This document shows, one piece after another, positions 9,507 to 18,776 of a stretch of DNA of 64,000 bases (within the stretch, counting starts at the first letter, position 1; the number at the start of each line of letters is the position of its first letter). The position numbers were made by a program, and so were the translations under genes. The DNA comes from Cytobacillus firmus DS1 (lineage in GTDB: Bacteria; Bacillota; Bacilli; Bacillales; Cytobacillaceae): contig NZ_APVL01000003.1 in the NCBI RefSeq assembly GCF_000565285.1, forward strand, positions 186,001 to 250,000, in the 5' to 3' direction. Under the pieces are notes generated by a model. It did not search any database. It was not told the origin of the DNA and worked only from the letters and a program-made list of their open reading frames with translations.

Positions 9507-10050
9507 TTAACTGAATCTCCCTCACCTTCTGTCTCTGCTCCTCCGGCCACCAGGCTCCGCAGTCTTCAGAGACTACACAGGCTGCGCATTTTTCCAGATC
9601 ATACACCTTCATACCCGTTATCGGAGGTGAATAAAGATGCAGTGTAACAAGGTTTTCCCTGCCTGCGCTCTTCATTTTGTGCACACCTTTTTTGGGCGCA
9701 AAAAAGAAGGAGCCTTTGGACTTAACCTCAGCAAAAAGCTCAATTGGGACGTCTTCTTTCACTTCAAAAACAGTATTTTCCGAATGTCCATTTAACACTT
9801 GAATCCACCCCTTTGAGTTTCCATGATCATGCGGGGCGCATTCGATATCCGACCAGTTCATGACGAGCAGCTCCACTTCATCATTTTGATAGAGCAGCTT
9901 GCGGTAATAGGGTTTTCCATCTGCCGGCTGCAAGTGGGGAAGTAAATCTTCAAGTTTGATATCAAGTGATGCCAAAGCCTTTCTAAGTTCTTCTGAAGAA
10001 GGTGATTTCAATGAGTCCAAACTCTTTTTAAACCGTTCCTTCAAGGCCAC
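9502..10050 (-). CDS. Cysteine dioxygenase family protein
   Basis: A 182-residue cupin that probably oxidises cysteine to cysteine sulfinate using non-haem iron. The three-His iron site is visible as H74 and H76 in APHDHGNSKGW and H124 in GVHKMKS. LHLYSPP keeps the conserved Tyr of the mammalian enzyme. The GTG start follows AAAAGGGGGAA at about 9 nt. Four cysteines cluster near the C-terminus (KCAACVVSEDC), which may bind metal or act as a redox switch; this is inference. It is convergent with uvsE and follows the EamA transporter gene by 25 nt, so those two may share a transcript. A related thiol dioxygenase substrate such as mercaptopropionate cannot be excluded. Confidence 0.85.
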   Translation of the reverse strand: MALKERFKKSLDSLKSPSSEELRKALASLDIKLEDLLPHLQPADGKPYYRKLLYQNDEVELLVMNWSDIECAPHDHGNSKGWIQVLNGHSENTVFEVKEDVPIELFAEVKSKGSFFFAPKKGVHKMKSAGRENLVTLHLYSPPITGMKVYDLEKCAACVVSEDCGAWWPEEQRQKVREIQLK

Positions 10051-10075
10051 TAAACGATTCCCCCTTTTGTGTGGA

Positions 10076-10978
10076 TTATCGTTTCTTCCATGAAAAATAT
10101 TTCAGCTGACCATTTACCAGGACCACTCCTATAATAATTATGATTCCGCCTATGATGCTTATGAAGAAAATTTTTTCACGAAGCAGAAGAATGGCCGCAA
10201 TAAGGGTAAATAGCGGCTCCATATAGATAAACATGGATACCTTGGAGGCTTCCAAAACCTCGAGCGCCCTGGACCAGTACCAATAGCCAATCCCTGAAAC
10301 AAATATGCCCAAAAATAATATATGGGCCCATTCAGGACCAGATAATACATGGAATTTCTCCCATCCCCTATCTCTATATAAAAAGGGTATCGTCAGCATG
10401 CAGCCAAGCAGACTCATATAAAAAGTGACCACAAGGGACGGAAGCTTAATGTGCAGTTTTTTTACCAGGATGGAATATACGGCCCAATTCAGTGTACTTA
10501 GGATCATGAGGAAATATCCAATATTCATAGCAAATCCCAGCGTCTGGCCGCTCCTCGCTCCCGTTACCATGAGCACGCCGGAAATCGCAGTTATAATGCC
10601 CAGTGTCTTAAGGAATGTCAATTTTTCATGAAGAAAGATCATCGAGAGAAGCACTGTAAAAACAGGAGAAAAAGAAATAATCCATCCCGCAGAGGAGGCG
10701 TCTATCGTCTCTAAGGCTGTAACCTGGATGACCTGATGGATGAAAACGCCAAGTACACCGAGAACAATTAAATGGGGAATATATTTAAGCGGAATCTGAA
10801 GCGGATATCTTTTCAAGAGGAGCACAAGGAGCAGAAAAGCGGCCCCGATGGCAAACCGGAGCATGATTAATGTATAAGGGTCCAGCTTATCCAAAACAGC
10901 TTTGGTGGAGACAAAAGAGACTCCCCAAAAACTGATCGAAATGGTTGCATAAAGTGAGGCTGCCAATTGTGGCTTCAT
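10076..10978 (-). CDS. EamA (DMT) family exporter
   Basis: About 300 residues with ten predicted membrane helices arranged as two EamA repeats of five, the layout of drug/metabolite transporters that often export amino acids or nucleotides. Repeat 1 opens SLYATISISFWGVSFVSTKA; repeat 2 begins near NIGYFLMILSTLNWAVYS. The frame is open upstream for 20 more codons, but only the ATG at 10978 gives the usual family N-terminus. The nearest Shine-Dalgarno-like AAAGGA is 11 nt away, so the start is uncertain. Closeness to cysteine dioxygenase hints at sulfur amino-acid export, but that is speculation. Confidence 0.85.
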   Translation of the reverse strand: MKPQLAASLYATISISFWGVSFVSTKAVLDKLDPYTLIMLRFAIGAAFLLLVLLLKRYPLQIPLKYIPHLIVLGVLGVFIHQVIQVTALETIDASSAGWIISFSPVFTVLLSMIFLHEKLTFLKTLGIITAISGVLMVTGARSGQTLGFAMNIGYFLMILSTLNWAVYSILVKKLHIKLPSLVVTFYMSLLGCMLTIPFLYRDRGWEKFHVLSGPEWAHILFLGIFVSGIGYWYWSRALEVLEASKVSMFIYMEPLFTLIAAILLLREKIFFISIIGGIIIIIGVVLVNGQLKYFSWKKR

Positions 10979-11184
10979 GGGCGGGCATGTCCTTTCCGGA
11001 AGGGTTTCTACCATGATATGCTCGTCCGGATGTAACATGCGGTGTTTTTTTTGGCAGTTTTGACAGGTTAGTTCCTAAATTTATCATTTGACTGCTGATT
11101 TGGCTGGTTTGCTGACTACTTTTTTGAGGGCTGCTCTTTAGCTTTTGGTTTGCTGTCCGGATTTCTGTTTGTTTGCGGGGGTTC

Positions 11185-11335
11185 TTTGCAGTTTTCCGAA
11201 TCTATTTGCTGATTTTCAAGGTTTATTTGCAAACATTCCAGATCTATTTGCTGATTTTCAAGGTTTATTTGCAAACATTCCAGATCTATTTGCTGATTTC
11301 CCAGGTTTATTTGCAAACATTCCGGATCTATTTGC
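11185..11335. repeat. Tandem array of TATTTGC words, exact 21-bp period
   Basis: TTTGC cores start at 11185, 11205, 11226, 11247, 11268, 11289, 11310 and 11331: one step of 20 bp, then six steps of exactly 21 bp. Alternate units differ (TCTATTTGCTGA versus TTTATTTGCAAA), so there is a 42-bp super-repeat. Because 21 is a multiple of three, long frames stay open on both strands. None has a convincing ribosome binding site, so these are judged non-coding. The array lies upstream of the EamA gene in a gene-free stretch (10979-11393). A similar array is at 19883-19990. Confidence 0.75.
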
Positions 11336-11393
11336 AAAGTTCACACTCAGACAAAAAGGATGCCCACACCTCACTCGGACATCCTTTCCCAAT

Positions 11394-11573
11394 CTATCTC
11401 AATATCCCCTGCAGCCAAGGCAGAACCACTTCATATGCTTTAAACCCGAGGTAAATGCCGACAATTCCCATAATCCCGGGAAGCGCTGGCGGAGCGGGAA
11501 TCGGCAGTTTCATGAAAGCAAAGACGAATCCGACTACGAATCCTGTAAGAATGGATAAAAGAACGATTTTCAT
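11394..11573 (-). CDS. XapX domain small membrane protein
   Basis: A 59-residue peptide with two hydrophobic segments. The N-terminal part MKIVLLSILTGFVVGFVFAF is one helix and PGIMGIVGIYLGFKAYE the second. They are joined by the short proline-rich linker LPIPAPPALPG that typifies XapX (DUF1427) proteins. AGGAGGG precedes the ATG by 5 nt, so translation is likely. The family's function is unknown. It lies between argS and the EamA gene, all leftward. It has its own spacing of more than 120 nt from argS, so it is probably a separate transcript. Confidence 0.8.
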   Translation of the reverse strand: MKIVLLSILTGFVVGFVFAFMKLPIPAPPALPGIMGIVGIYLGFKAYEVVLPWLQGILR

Positions 11574-11664
11574 GAGACCCTCCTAAAATGACTTACTTTG
11601 TTTTACCAGTTTTACTATACCCTCAAACATATGCCTTTAGCTTCCCCTTTTTTTTCTAAAACAT

Positions 11665-11693
11665 GAAAAAAGCCGGCACCATTAAGTGCCAGC
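11665..11693 (-). terminator. Terminator of argS
   Basis: On the minus strand GCTGGCAC and GTGCCGGC pair across a 6-nt loop and are followed by TTTTTT. It lies just after the argS stop. Confidence 0.8.
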
Positions 11694-11701
11694 TTCCTCC
11701 A

Positions 11702-13369
11702 TTACATTTTTTCCGGGGCAGATACGCCGATTAATTTCAGTGAGTTCTTCAAAGTAGTCTGCACCGCTTTGATCAGTGCCAGACGGGCTTTCGTTCTTTC
11801 CGGGTTTTCCGCATCCAATACCTTTTCAGCATTATAGAAGCTGTGGAAAGATGAAGCCAGTTCATAAATATAGTTCGTAATTCTGTGCGGCATGCGCTTT
11901 TGCGCTGCTTCGCCGACAGCCTGCGGGAATTCGCCGATTTTCTTCAGGACGTCGATTTCCTTTTCCGCCTGAATCAGGGAGTAATCTGCCGCTTCAGCAG
12001 TCATGCCCTGGTCTTCACCCTGGCGCAGGATGCTGGAAATACGCGCGTGTGCGTACTGTGCATAGTAAACAGGATTTTCATTGGATTGTGATACAGCCAG
12101 GTCAAGGTCAAAATCAAGATGTGTATCTGCGCTTCTCATCGCGAAGAAATAGCGTGTTGCATCCAGTCCTACTTCTTCCACAAGGTCACGCATTGTTACC
12201 GCTTTGCCGGTACGTTTGCTCATCTTCATTTTTTCGCCGTTTTTGTATAAGTGTACAAGCTGGATGATTTCGACTTCGAGCGCCTCACGGTCATAGCCAA
12301 GCGCCTGGATAGCCGCCTTCATGCGCGGAATGTATCCATGGTGGTCAGCGCCCCAAATGTTGATCAGCTTTTCAAAGCCTCTTTCAAGCTTGTCTTTATG
12401 GTAAGCGATATCTGGAGTCAGATACGTGTAAGAGCCGTCATTTTTAATAAGAACACGGTCTTTGTCATCACCGAAAGTGGTGGAACGGAACCAGGTTGCG
12501 CCCTCTTCCTCGTAAATGTGGCCATTATCCTTCAATGCCTGAAGGGCTGTGTCGATTTTGCCATTATGATAAAGGGATGTTTCCGAATACCAGACATCGA
12601 ATGGAACGCGGAAATCTTCAAGATCCTGCTTAAGTTTCGCCATTTCATATTTCAGGCCGTATTCACGGAAAAAGTCAAAACGCTCTTTCTCATCCGCATT
12701 TACATATTTATCGCCGTGCTCCTCAGCGAGCTTTTTGCCGATGCCGATAATGTCTTCACCATGATAGCCGTCAGCAGGCATTTCCTTATCTAAGCCAAGA
12801 GCCTGGAAATAACGGGCTTCAACTGATAGAGCCAGATTGTTGATCTGGTTGCCGGCATCATTGATATAGTACTCACGGGACACATCGTAGCCAGCTTTGT
12901 CTAAAATATTGCATAGGGAGTCGCCGACAGCTGCGCCGCGGGCATGTCCAAGATGCAGGTCCCCTGTCGGGTTAGCGGAAACAAACTCCACCTGAATCTT
13001 CTGATTGTTGCCGACTGTTGTTTCTCCGTACTGATCTCCTGCTTCCAGAACGGCCGGAATCAGATCAGTCAGATATGAGTTATTCATGTAAAAATTGATA
13101 AAGCCAGGTCCGGCGATTTCAATTTTTTCAATGGAAGCTTTTGAGCTGTCAAAAGAAGCAATAAGCTCTTCTGCAATCATTCTTGGCGCCTTTTTTGCCA
13201 CTCGCGCCAGCTGCATCGCCATATTCGTGGAATAATCGCCATGCGACTTTTCCTTCGGGATTTCAAGAATCACATCGGGAATCTGCTCTTCCGCTGCCAA
13301 ACCGGCTTTCACAACCGCATCCTTAATTTCCTGCTTTAATTTGCTTTGCACCTGCTCAACTATGTTCAT
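11702..13369 (-). CDS. argS: Arginyl-tRNA synthetase
   Basis: A 555-residue class I synthetase that charges tRNA-Arg. The N-terminal Add1 domain is followed by the HIGH-type motif in [19 protein letters not shown] near residue 125. [15 protein letters not shown] follows near residue 370, and the C-terminal DALR anticodon-binding domain ends [16 protein letters not shown]. The ATG at 13369 has GAGGAGGAG upstream; five in-frame codons before it are not needed. Length is close to B. subtilis ArgS. The start overlaps the end of ywiB by 14 nt, so the two are translationally coupled as in B. subtilis. Confidence 0.97.
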   Translation of the reverse strand: MNIVEQVQSKLKQEIKDAVVKAGLAAEEQIPDVILEIPKEKSHGDYSTNMAMQLARVAKKAPRMIAEELIASFDSSKASIEKIEIAGPGFINFYMNNSYLTDLIPAVLEAGDQYGETTVGNNQKIQVEFVSANPTGDLHLGHARGAAVGDSLCNILDKAGYDVSREYYINDAGNQINNLALSVEARYFQALGLDKEMPADGYHGEDIIGIGKKLAEEHGDKYVNADEKERFDFFREYGLKYEMAKLKQDLEDFRVPFDVWYSETSLYHNGKIDTALQALKDNGHIYEEEGATWFRSTTFGDDKDRVLIKNDGSYTYLTPDIAYHKDKLERGFEKLINIWGADHHGYIPRMKAAIQALGYDREALEVEIIQLVHLYKNGEKMKMSKRTGKAVTMRDLVEEVGLDATRYFFAMRSADTHLDFDLDLAVSQSNENPVYYAQYAHARISSILRQGEDQGMTAEAADYSLIQAEKEIDVLKKIGEFPQAVGEAAQKRMPHRITNYIYELASSFHSFYNAEKVLDAENPERTKARLALIKAVQTTLKNSLKLIGVSAPEKM

Positions 13370-13784
13370 TGTTCTCCTCCTCAAACGTAATCGCCAAATG
13401 GTATGTACCTGCCTGGGATCCCTGCATTTTCAGGTCGTATAAAATATCAATCGAACCTTCGCCGGATTCGCCATCATATTGATGGGCCATCCGCTTGGTC
13501 ACCGTACCCATCTCAAACACTCCATACGGCGTCTCATAGCTGCCGCGGAGCTTTTTATTCATTCTGAAAGGGAGCCTCATTTTCACGGCGCCGCTTCGTA
13601 AAATCAGTCCGTCTGCATCGGACATTTTAATAATTGTCTTAACGGTTCCCTCTTCCATTACTTCATCATACTGAAGGAAACGGGCGGAATCTTTTATATA
13701 GTATCGGCCAAAAGCAGTCAATTCAAAAGTCTCTTTGCTGCCTCCACTGCGAATATCTGTCTTCACATTAATCTTCACAGGCAT
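13356..13784 (-). CDS. ywiB: DUF1934 beta-barrel protein YwiB
   Basis: About 142 residues of a calycin-like beta-barrel protein of unknown function, always found beside argS in Bacillus. The sequence alternates polar and hydrophobic residues as expected for strands (for example [26 protein letters not shown]). The start at ATG 13784 ([13 protein letters not shown]) gives the family length but has a weak ribosome site. An upstream TTG or GTG near 13814-13817, after AAAAGGA, would add ten or eleven residues. The 3' end overlaps argS. No catalytic motif was recognised. Confidence 0.88.
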   Translation of the reverse strand: MPVKINVKTDIRSGGSKETFELTAFGRYYIKDSARFLQYDEVMEEGTVKTIIKMSDADGLILRSGAVKMRLPFRMNKKLRGSYETPYGVFEMGTVTKRMAHQYDGESGEGSIDILYDLKMQGSQAGTYHLAITFEEENNEHS

Positions 13785-13886
13785 TTGTTCCGCTGAGCGA
13801 CTGGACAACGGCAACACATCCTTTTCATCATATATAACTATATAAGTATAAATACTCGATGGGGAAAGTGCAAGAAGATGAAAAAC

Positions 13887-13916
13887 GAAAAAAAACGGAG
13901 ACCGAGGTCCCCGTTA
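13887..13916 (-). terminator. Terminator of speB
   Basis: On the minus strand AACGGGGAC pairs with GTCTCCGTT around CTCG, followed by eight T residues. It directly follows the speB stop. Confidence 0.75.
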
Positions 13917-14792
13917 TTTTTTATTCACCCATCCAAGGATCATTTCCCGGATCAGTTTGCTGGCTGTATTGGCCGTTTGTTCAGATGGATCATAGATAGG
14001 CGCCACCTCGACAAGGTCAGCTCCAACCACGTTAACATCTGAATGGGCAATTTCATGGATAGAAGCAAGAAGCTCTCTTGAAGTGATGCCGCCTGCGTCA
14101 ACTGTGCCTGTTCCAGGCGCATGGGCAGGGTCCAGTACATCAATATCAATTGTTACATAGACTGGACGTCCGGTAAGCTTAGGCAGAATCTCTTTCAATG
14201 GCTGGTGCACTTCGAATTTGGAGATGTGCATGCCGACTTCCTTCGCCCACTGGAATTCTTCTTTCATGCCGGAACGGATGCCAAATGAATACACATTGCC
14301 TGGCCCAATCAAATCAGCTGCTTTGCGGATTGGTGTTGAGTGGGATAATGGCTCCCCTTCATAATCCACACGAAGATCTGTATGGGCATCCATGTGGATA
14401 ATCGCCAGATCCGGATATTTTTTATACATCGCTTTGATGACCGGCCAGGAAACGAGATGCTCTCCTCCCATGCCAAGCGGGAATTTACCCTCAGCGAGAA
14501 GCTGATCGATAAACTCTTCAATCATATCGATGCTTTTTTGCGGATTTCCGAATGGCAGCGGAATATCGCCGGCATCATAATATTTTACCTCTTCCAACTC
14601 GCGGTCCAGGTACGGGCTGTACTCTTCAAGCCCGATGGACACCTCGCGGATGCGGGCAGGGCCGAAACGGGAGCCCGGACGGTAGCTGACTGTCCAGTCC
14701 ATCGGCATTCCATAAATGACCGCTTCACTTTCCTCATAACTAGGATGGCTTTTAATAAACACATTGCCTGAATAGGCTTCATCAAAACGCAC
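13914..14792 (-). CDS. speB: Agmatinase
   Basis: A 292-residue ureohydrolase that splits agmatine into putrescine and urea. The dimanganese ligands are visible in GMGGEHLVSWP, IIHMDAHTDLR and VTIDIDVLDPAHAPGTGT. The GTG at 14792 is preferred: the ATG at 14801 touches the GAGGG box directly, while the GTG lies 9 nt from it and gives the MRFDEAYSG start of B. subtilis SpeB. It is 60 nt downstream of speE, as in B. subtilis, and the two form a polyamine operon. The intergenic hairpin lacks a good T run and is probably not a full terminator. Confidence 0.95.
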   Translation of the reverse strand: MRFDEAYSGNVFIKSHPSYEESEAVIYGMPMDWTVSYRPGSRFGPARIREVSIGLEEYSPYLDRELEEVKYYDAGDIPLPFGNPQKSIDMIEEFIDQLLAEGKFPLGMGGEHLVSWPVIKAMYKKYPDLAIIHMDAHTDLRVDYEGEPLSHSTPIRKAADLIGPGNVYSFGIRSGMKEEFQWAKEVGMHISKFEVHQPLKEILPKLTGRPVYVTIDIDVLDPAHAPGTGTVDAGGITSRELLASIHEIAHSDVNVVGADLVEVAPIYDPSEQTANTASKLIREMILGWVNKK

Positions 14793-14852
14793 CAAGGTCA
14801 TCCCTCACTTTTTATGTATTCAGGAAGGCTGCTTTAAGAAGCAGCCTGTCAT

Positions 14853-15680
14853 TTACTTCACTAAATCTGCAACAAATTTAGGCAATACAAATGCCGCTTT
14901 ATGCAATTCTTTCGTATAGTATTTTGTTTCAATCTCATGGAAGCGGTCTTCGCTTACTTCTAATGGATCGTATTTTTTTGAGCCGATTGTGAACGCCCAC
15001 ATGCCGCTTGGGTACGTAGGAATGTTGGCCGTGTACAGGCGGGTGATTGGGAAAATTTCTTTCACATCGCGCTGCACGTTGCGGATAAGGTCCGCTTTGA
15101 ACCAAGGGTTGTCAGACTGGGCCACAAATATGCCGTCTTCTTTTAGAGCTTTAGAGATGCCAGCATAGAATCCCTTAGTGAATAGGTTTACCGCAGGTCC
15201 TACCGGCTCAGTTGAGTCCACCATAATCACATCATACTCATTTTCGCTTTCAGCAATGTGCATGAAGCCATCGCCCACCTGTACATCCACGCGCGGGTCA
15301 TCAAGCTTGCCTGCAATCTCAGGAAGGAATTTCTTAGAGTATTCAATAACCTTTCCATCGATATCCACTAAAGTCGCCTTTTTCACGCTAGGGTGCTTAA
15401 GGACTTCACGGATAACGCCGCCGTCCCCGCCGCCAACTACAAGTACGTTTTCAGGGTTTGGATGTGTGAACAAAGGAATGTGCGCAACCATTTCATGGTA
15501 CACAAACTCATCCTTGATTGAAGTCATAACCATGTCATCAAGAAGCAGCATATTGCCCCACTCTTCTGTTTCCACCATATCAAGCTTCTGGAATTCTGTC
15601 TGTTCTGTATGTAAAGTACGCTTCACCTTCATCGTAATGCCAAAGTTCTCTGTTTGTTTCTCTGTAAACCAAAGTCCCAT
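14853..15680 (-). CDS. speE: Spermidine synthase
   Basis: A 275-residue aminopropyltransferase that moves an aminopropyl group from decarboxylated SAM to putrescine. It has the Rossmann motif [16 protein letters not shown], the acidic [16 protein letters not shown], and the catalytic [25 protein letters not shown] at the start is typical. AAGGAATG lies upstream of the ATG. It is the first gene of the speE-speB operon with a sigma-A type promoter at 15747-15775. Its product uses the putrescine that SpeB makes. Confidence 0.96.
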   Translation of the reverse strand: MGLWFTEKQTENFGITMKVKRTLHTEQTEFQKLDMVETEEWGNMLLLDDMVMTSIKDEFVYHEMVAHIPLFTHPNPENVLVVGGGDGGVIREVLKHPSVKKATLVDIDGKVIEYSKKFLPEIAGKLDDPRVDVQVGDGFMHIAESENEYDVIMVDSTEPVGPAVNLFTKGFYAGISKALKEDGIFVAQSDNPWFKADLIRNVQRDVKEIFPITRLYTANIPTYPSGMWAFTIGSKKYDPLEVSEDRFHEIETKYYTKELHKAAFVLPKFVADLVK

Positions 15681-15746
15681 TCTTTAATCATTCCTTCCAT
15701 AAAAAAATGAATTATCACTAAAGAGCAGCAAAAAGCATTTTCATCT

Positions 15747-15775
15747 TTTATACTTCCCTAACATGCAAATAACAA
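15747..15775 (-). promoter_or_regulatory. Sigma-A type promoter of speE-speB
   Basis: On the minus strand TTGTTA (15770-15775) and TATAAA (15747-15752) are separated by 17 nt. They lie about 70-95 nt before the speE start. Confidence 0.5.
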
Positions 15776-15842
15776 ACACAGAAAAAGTATAGATGAATCT
15801 AGCAAAATTGCAAGAAAAATTTCGCTTTTTAGTAGAGAAAGA

Positions 15843-15873
15843 TGTTTAAAACCGGACTCTTTTTTCAATACTA
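15843..15873 (+). promoter_or_regulatory. Possible forespore (sigma-F/G) promoter of pbpG
   Basis: TGTTTA, a 17-nt spacer and CAATACTA resemble the TGAATA and CATACTA boxes of forespore genes. pbpG of B. subtilis is known to be forespore-expressed. The match is imperfect. Confidence 0.3.
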
Positions 15874-15940
15874 AAGATATGTCCTTATGATTATTTTATT
15901 TTTTGCATTGCACTTAGAAAGATTCAGGGGGGTGCCACAC

Positions 15941-18004
15941 TTGGAGTTAATGACCGATCAGCGTTTCAGAAAAACAATGAAATATTTGCGTGCAGTTCTC
16001 ATTATTAGCTTAATAGGAATGGCTTTAGCCGCCGTGTTGATTGGAGGCATATTGGCATATGCTAAAATTCTGGGACCGCCGCCGCTCGCTGTTCCGCAGT
16101 CGACTTTATTTTTCTCGGAAGATGGCACGGTGATCGGAGAAAGCCACAACGGGCAAAAGCGCTACTGGGCACCTCTGGATGATATCAGCCCGCATTTGGT
16201 TGATGCGACGGTTTCGATTGAGGATAAGAATTTTTTCGAACACAATGGCTTTGATTATAAAAGAATTGCCGGTGCTGCGCTCGCTGACCTTAAAGCAATG
16301 GCTAAGGTTCAGGGCGCCAGCACCATCAGCCAGCAGTATGCCCGCAACCTGTTTCTCGAGCACGAAAAAACCTGGAAGCGGAAGCTGCTTGAAGCTTTTT
16401 ACACCATCAGGCTTGAGATGAATTATACGAAGAAGGAAATCCTTGAAGGCTATTTAAATACGATTTATTACGGCAATGGAGCTTATGGAGCACAGGCAGC
16501 AAGCCAGTTTTATTTTGGGAAGGATGCGAGTGAGCTGTCACTAGCTGAGGCTTCCATTTTATCCGGCATTCCCAAAGGGCCAGGCATTTATTCCCCATTT
16601 GCATCAGCAGAAAAAGCAGAACAGCGGCAGAGAGTGATTCTGCAGACGATGGTGAAGAACGGGATGATCAGTCAAAAAGAGGCGGATCTTGCTGCTGCAG
16701 AGGAGCTTGACCTGGTCGGAGAGCACATGCACCCGAGAGCGAAAACGGCTCCCTATTTCCAGGACGCTGTCCGCAATGCTCTTAAAACGCAGCTGAAGCT
16801 GGATGACCGGACCATTGAATTGGGCGGATTGAAGGTTTATACCACATTGGACCTGAAGGAGCAGGAAATCGCTGAAGAAACGGTAGATAAAATGATTTCA
16901 AAAGACTCGGAGATTCAGGTCGGGGTTGTGGCCATGAATCCGAAAAACGGCTACGTCAAGGCGATGGTCGGCGGCCGGGATTATGAGAAGAGTCCCTTCA
17001 ACCGGGCAGTCCAGGCAGTCAGGCAGCCGGGATCGACGATCAAGCCGCTTCTCTATTATGCGGCATTGGAGCAGGGATTCACCCCTTCCACTCCTATCCG
17101 GAGCGAGCAGACGACATTCCGCTTTGAAGATGGTACGCCAGATTATACACCGCATAATTTCAACAGCAAATATGCAGATGATGATATCACAATGGCACAG
17201 GCCCTGGCTTTATCTGACAATGTATACGCGGTGAAAACCCATTTATTTTTAGGAGAAGAAACGCTTGTCAATACAGCCAAGAAATTTGGCATTACCTCTA
17301 AAATGGCGAAGGTACCATCCCTTGCACTCGGCACATCCGGTATGAGAGTTATCGAGCTCGCGAACGCCTACAGCATGTTTGCCAATGGAGGAAAAAAGGT
17401 ATCGCCGGTGCTGATTAAGCGCGTTGAAAATCATAAAGGCGAAGTCATCTATGAGCAGGAGCCATTCCAGATGAAGGTTCTGAAGCCGGACCTGGCTTTC
17501 GTTATGACCCATATGATGACGGGCATTTTTGACCGGAAGCTGAACGGCTATGCCCAGGTAACCGGCAGCACCGTCATCAATGATATGACCCGCCCGTACG
17601 CAGGAAAGTCCGGTTCAACCGAAACGGACAGCTGGATGGCCGGCTTTACACCGCAGCTGGTTACAGCGGTATGGACCGGCTATGACAAAGGCCAGGTTAT
17701 TACAAAAACCGTTGACAAAACGTATGCCAAAAACATTTGGATCCGGTTCATGGAAGAAGCCCATAAAGGGAAGCCGGCCAAGGAATTCAAAGCGCCCAAA
17801 GATACAGTCGGTGTCTACATTGACCCAGCCAACGGGAAAATTGCCGGGGAAAACTGCCCCGTCAAGCGCCTTGCCTACTTCGCAAAAGGCACAGAACCAG
17901 CGGAATACTGTACAGACCACCTGAGCCACAAAGAAGAGAAAAAAACAGAGCAGCCTGAAAAGAAGCAGGAGACACCCTGGTATAAAAAACTGTTCCGGTG
18001 GTGA
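15941..18004 (+). CDS. pbpG: Bifunctional class A penicillin-binding protein (PBP2d type)
   Basis: A 687-residue peptidoglycan polymerase and transpeptidase. One membrane anchor lies at about residues 18-42. The GT51 glycosyltransferase domain shows SIEDKNFFEHNGFDYKRIAG, GASTISQQYARN and EILEGYLNTIYYGNGAYGAQ. The transpeptidase carries SXXK as GSTIK, SDN in LALSDNVYA, and KSGST. The lysine-rich tail ends WYKKLFRW. The TTG at 15941 is chosen because GGGGGTG lies 6 nt upstream; a longer N-terminus would add an unrelated stretch. Position and length match pbpG (ywhE) of B. subtilis, which acts in spore germ-cell-wall synthesis. A long palindromic repeat overlaps its stop codon. Confidence 0.93.
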   Translation: MELMTDQRFRKTMKYLRAVLIISLIGMALAAVLIGGILAYAKILGPPPLAVPQSTLFFSEDGTVIGESHNGQKRYWAPLDDISPHLVDATVSIEDKNFFEHNGFDYKRIAGAALADLKAMAKVQGASTISQQYARNLFLEHEKTWKRKLLEAFYTIRLEMNYTKKEILEGYLNTIYYGNGAYGAQAASQFYFGKDASELSLAEASILSGIPKGPGIYSPFASAEKAEQRQRVILQTMVKNGMISQKEADLAAAEELDLVGEHMHPRAKTAPYFQDAVRNALKTQLKLDDRTIELGGLKVYTTLDLKEQEIAEETVDKMISKDSEIQVGVVAMNPKNGYVKAMVGGRDYEKSPFNRAVQAVRQPGSTIKPLLYYAALEQGFTPSTPIRSEQTTFRFEDGTPDYTPHNFNSKYADDDITMAQALALSDNVYAVKTHLFLGEETLVNTAKKFGITSKMAKVPSLALGTSGMRVIELANAYSMFANGGKKVSPVLIKRVENHKGEVIYEQEPFQMKVLKPDLAFVMTHMMTGIFDRKLNGYAQVTGSTVINDMTRPYAGKSGSTETDSWMAGFTPQLVTAVWTGYDKGQVITKTVDKTYAKNIWIRFMEEAHKGKPAKEFKAPKDTVGVYIDPANGKIAGENCPVKRLAYFAKGTEPAEYCTDHLSHKEEKKTEQPEKKQETPWYKKLFRW

Positions 18005-18049
18005 CAGGTACCTATACCACTTCCCTTAACTGGTATAGGTGCCTGTCAC
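18001..18049. repeat. Long palindrome with GTGACAGG arms overlapping pbpG stop
   Basis: Arms of 19 nt (18001-18019 and 18031-18049; left arm GTGACAGGTACCTATACCA) pair almost perfectly around an 11-nt loop. The pbpG TGA lies inside the left arm. A related palindrome with the same GGTGACAGG end is at 26269-26319. Such units resemble REP-like sequences mobilised by Y1-type transposases in Bacillus; no such transposase is in the window. Confidence 0.65.
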
Positions 18050-18066
18050 TTTAATGAATAAAAATG

Positions 18067-18098
18067 AAAAACCCCGGGGTCCGAATCCCGGGGTTTTT
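18067..18098. terminator. Bidirectional terminator after pbpG
   Basis: AAAAACCCCGGG and CCCGGGGTTTTT form a perfect GC-rich stem with an 8-nt loop and T runs in both directions. Confidence 0.85.
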
Positions 18099-18226
18099 CG
18101 TGTCCTAGTGCTATATTGTGCCTTCACACTGTTAATTAGTTTACTTTTTTTACGGGAATTGTACAAGTAGTTAGAAAATCACGTCAAAAAAATGTCACAA
18201 TTTCGTCACAAAATTAGATTTTTTTT

Positions 18227-18739
18227 CTAAATGGCTTGTAAATCTGTTTTTAACTGTTCCGCCGATCTTTCCCACATGCCCGCGTCATGATTTTTCAGGA
18301 AATCTGCCAGCACTTTTTTGGATTTCCCGTCCATATGATCCACGATGATATGTCTTTTAATCGATTTATCCATGCGGTTCACATGCTCGGGCAGCGATTT
18401 GTAGCCTCTGCGGATCTCCCTGTCGACTGTCATTTCGCATGCCGTAACGCCTGCATAGTAGGCGCCTCCCTCTTTGCGGTCAATGGTAATCCAAATCAGC
18501 CAGTACGGTTTTCCGTTTGGCACTTCCTCTTTGCTTTTCAAAAACTTAATGCCCTTTTCCACTGGACTGCGCGCATGCATGGCACCCACTTCAATAGACG
18601 CCTCCCCGGCATCCACATCAATGATGACCGGTGTCACATTATCAAGGCTCAGAGTCCCGACCCCGAATCCGCCATGTCCATCAGTCGGATCGCTCTTGAT
18701 AATATTAAAGTCGACTTTCTTTTTCTTTTTTTCTTCCAT
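18227..18739 (-). CDS. ywhD: YwhD family protein
   Basis: A 170-residue conserved Bacillaceae protein of unknown function. It has a lysine-rich start (MEEKKKKKVDFNI), a central region with GGFGVGTLSLDNVTPV and KPYWLIWITIDR, and a C-terminal helical part. The ATG at 18739 lies 8 nt from AGGAGG; the GTG two codons upstream is too close. It sits downstream of ywhC as in B. subtilis and is probably co-transcribed with it. No motif gives a biochemical role. Confidence 0.88.
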   Translation of the reverse strand: MEEKKKKKVDFNIIKSDPTDGHGGFGVGTLSLDNVTPVIIDVDAGEASIEVGAMHARSPVEKGIKFLKSKEEVPNGKPYWLIWITIDRKEGGAYYAGVTACEMTVDREIRRGYKSLPEHVNRMDKSIKRHIIVDHMDGKSKKVLADFLKNHDAGMWERSAEQLKTDLQAI

Positions 18740-18776
18740 CTTCACGTCCTCCTATGCAAGTACTGGGTTCTTATTA

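Noticed and set aside
11185..11335. CRISPR array
   Set aside because: The repeat-plus-spacer structure is absent: the units are contiguous 21-mers, nearly identical throughout, and no cas gene is present. The same holds for the other periodic arrays.
11116..11337. A 73-codon minus-strand frame and two plus-strand frames with heptapeptide repeats
   Set aside because: They are open only because the 21-bp DNA repeat is a multiple of three. No convincing ribosome site precedes any of them, and several frames are open at once.
14824..14850. Full terminator between speE and speB
   Set aside because: The hairpin GGCTGCTT/AAGCAGCC is good but is followed by TTCCTG and not a T run, and the operon order is conserved, so read-through is expected.
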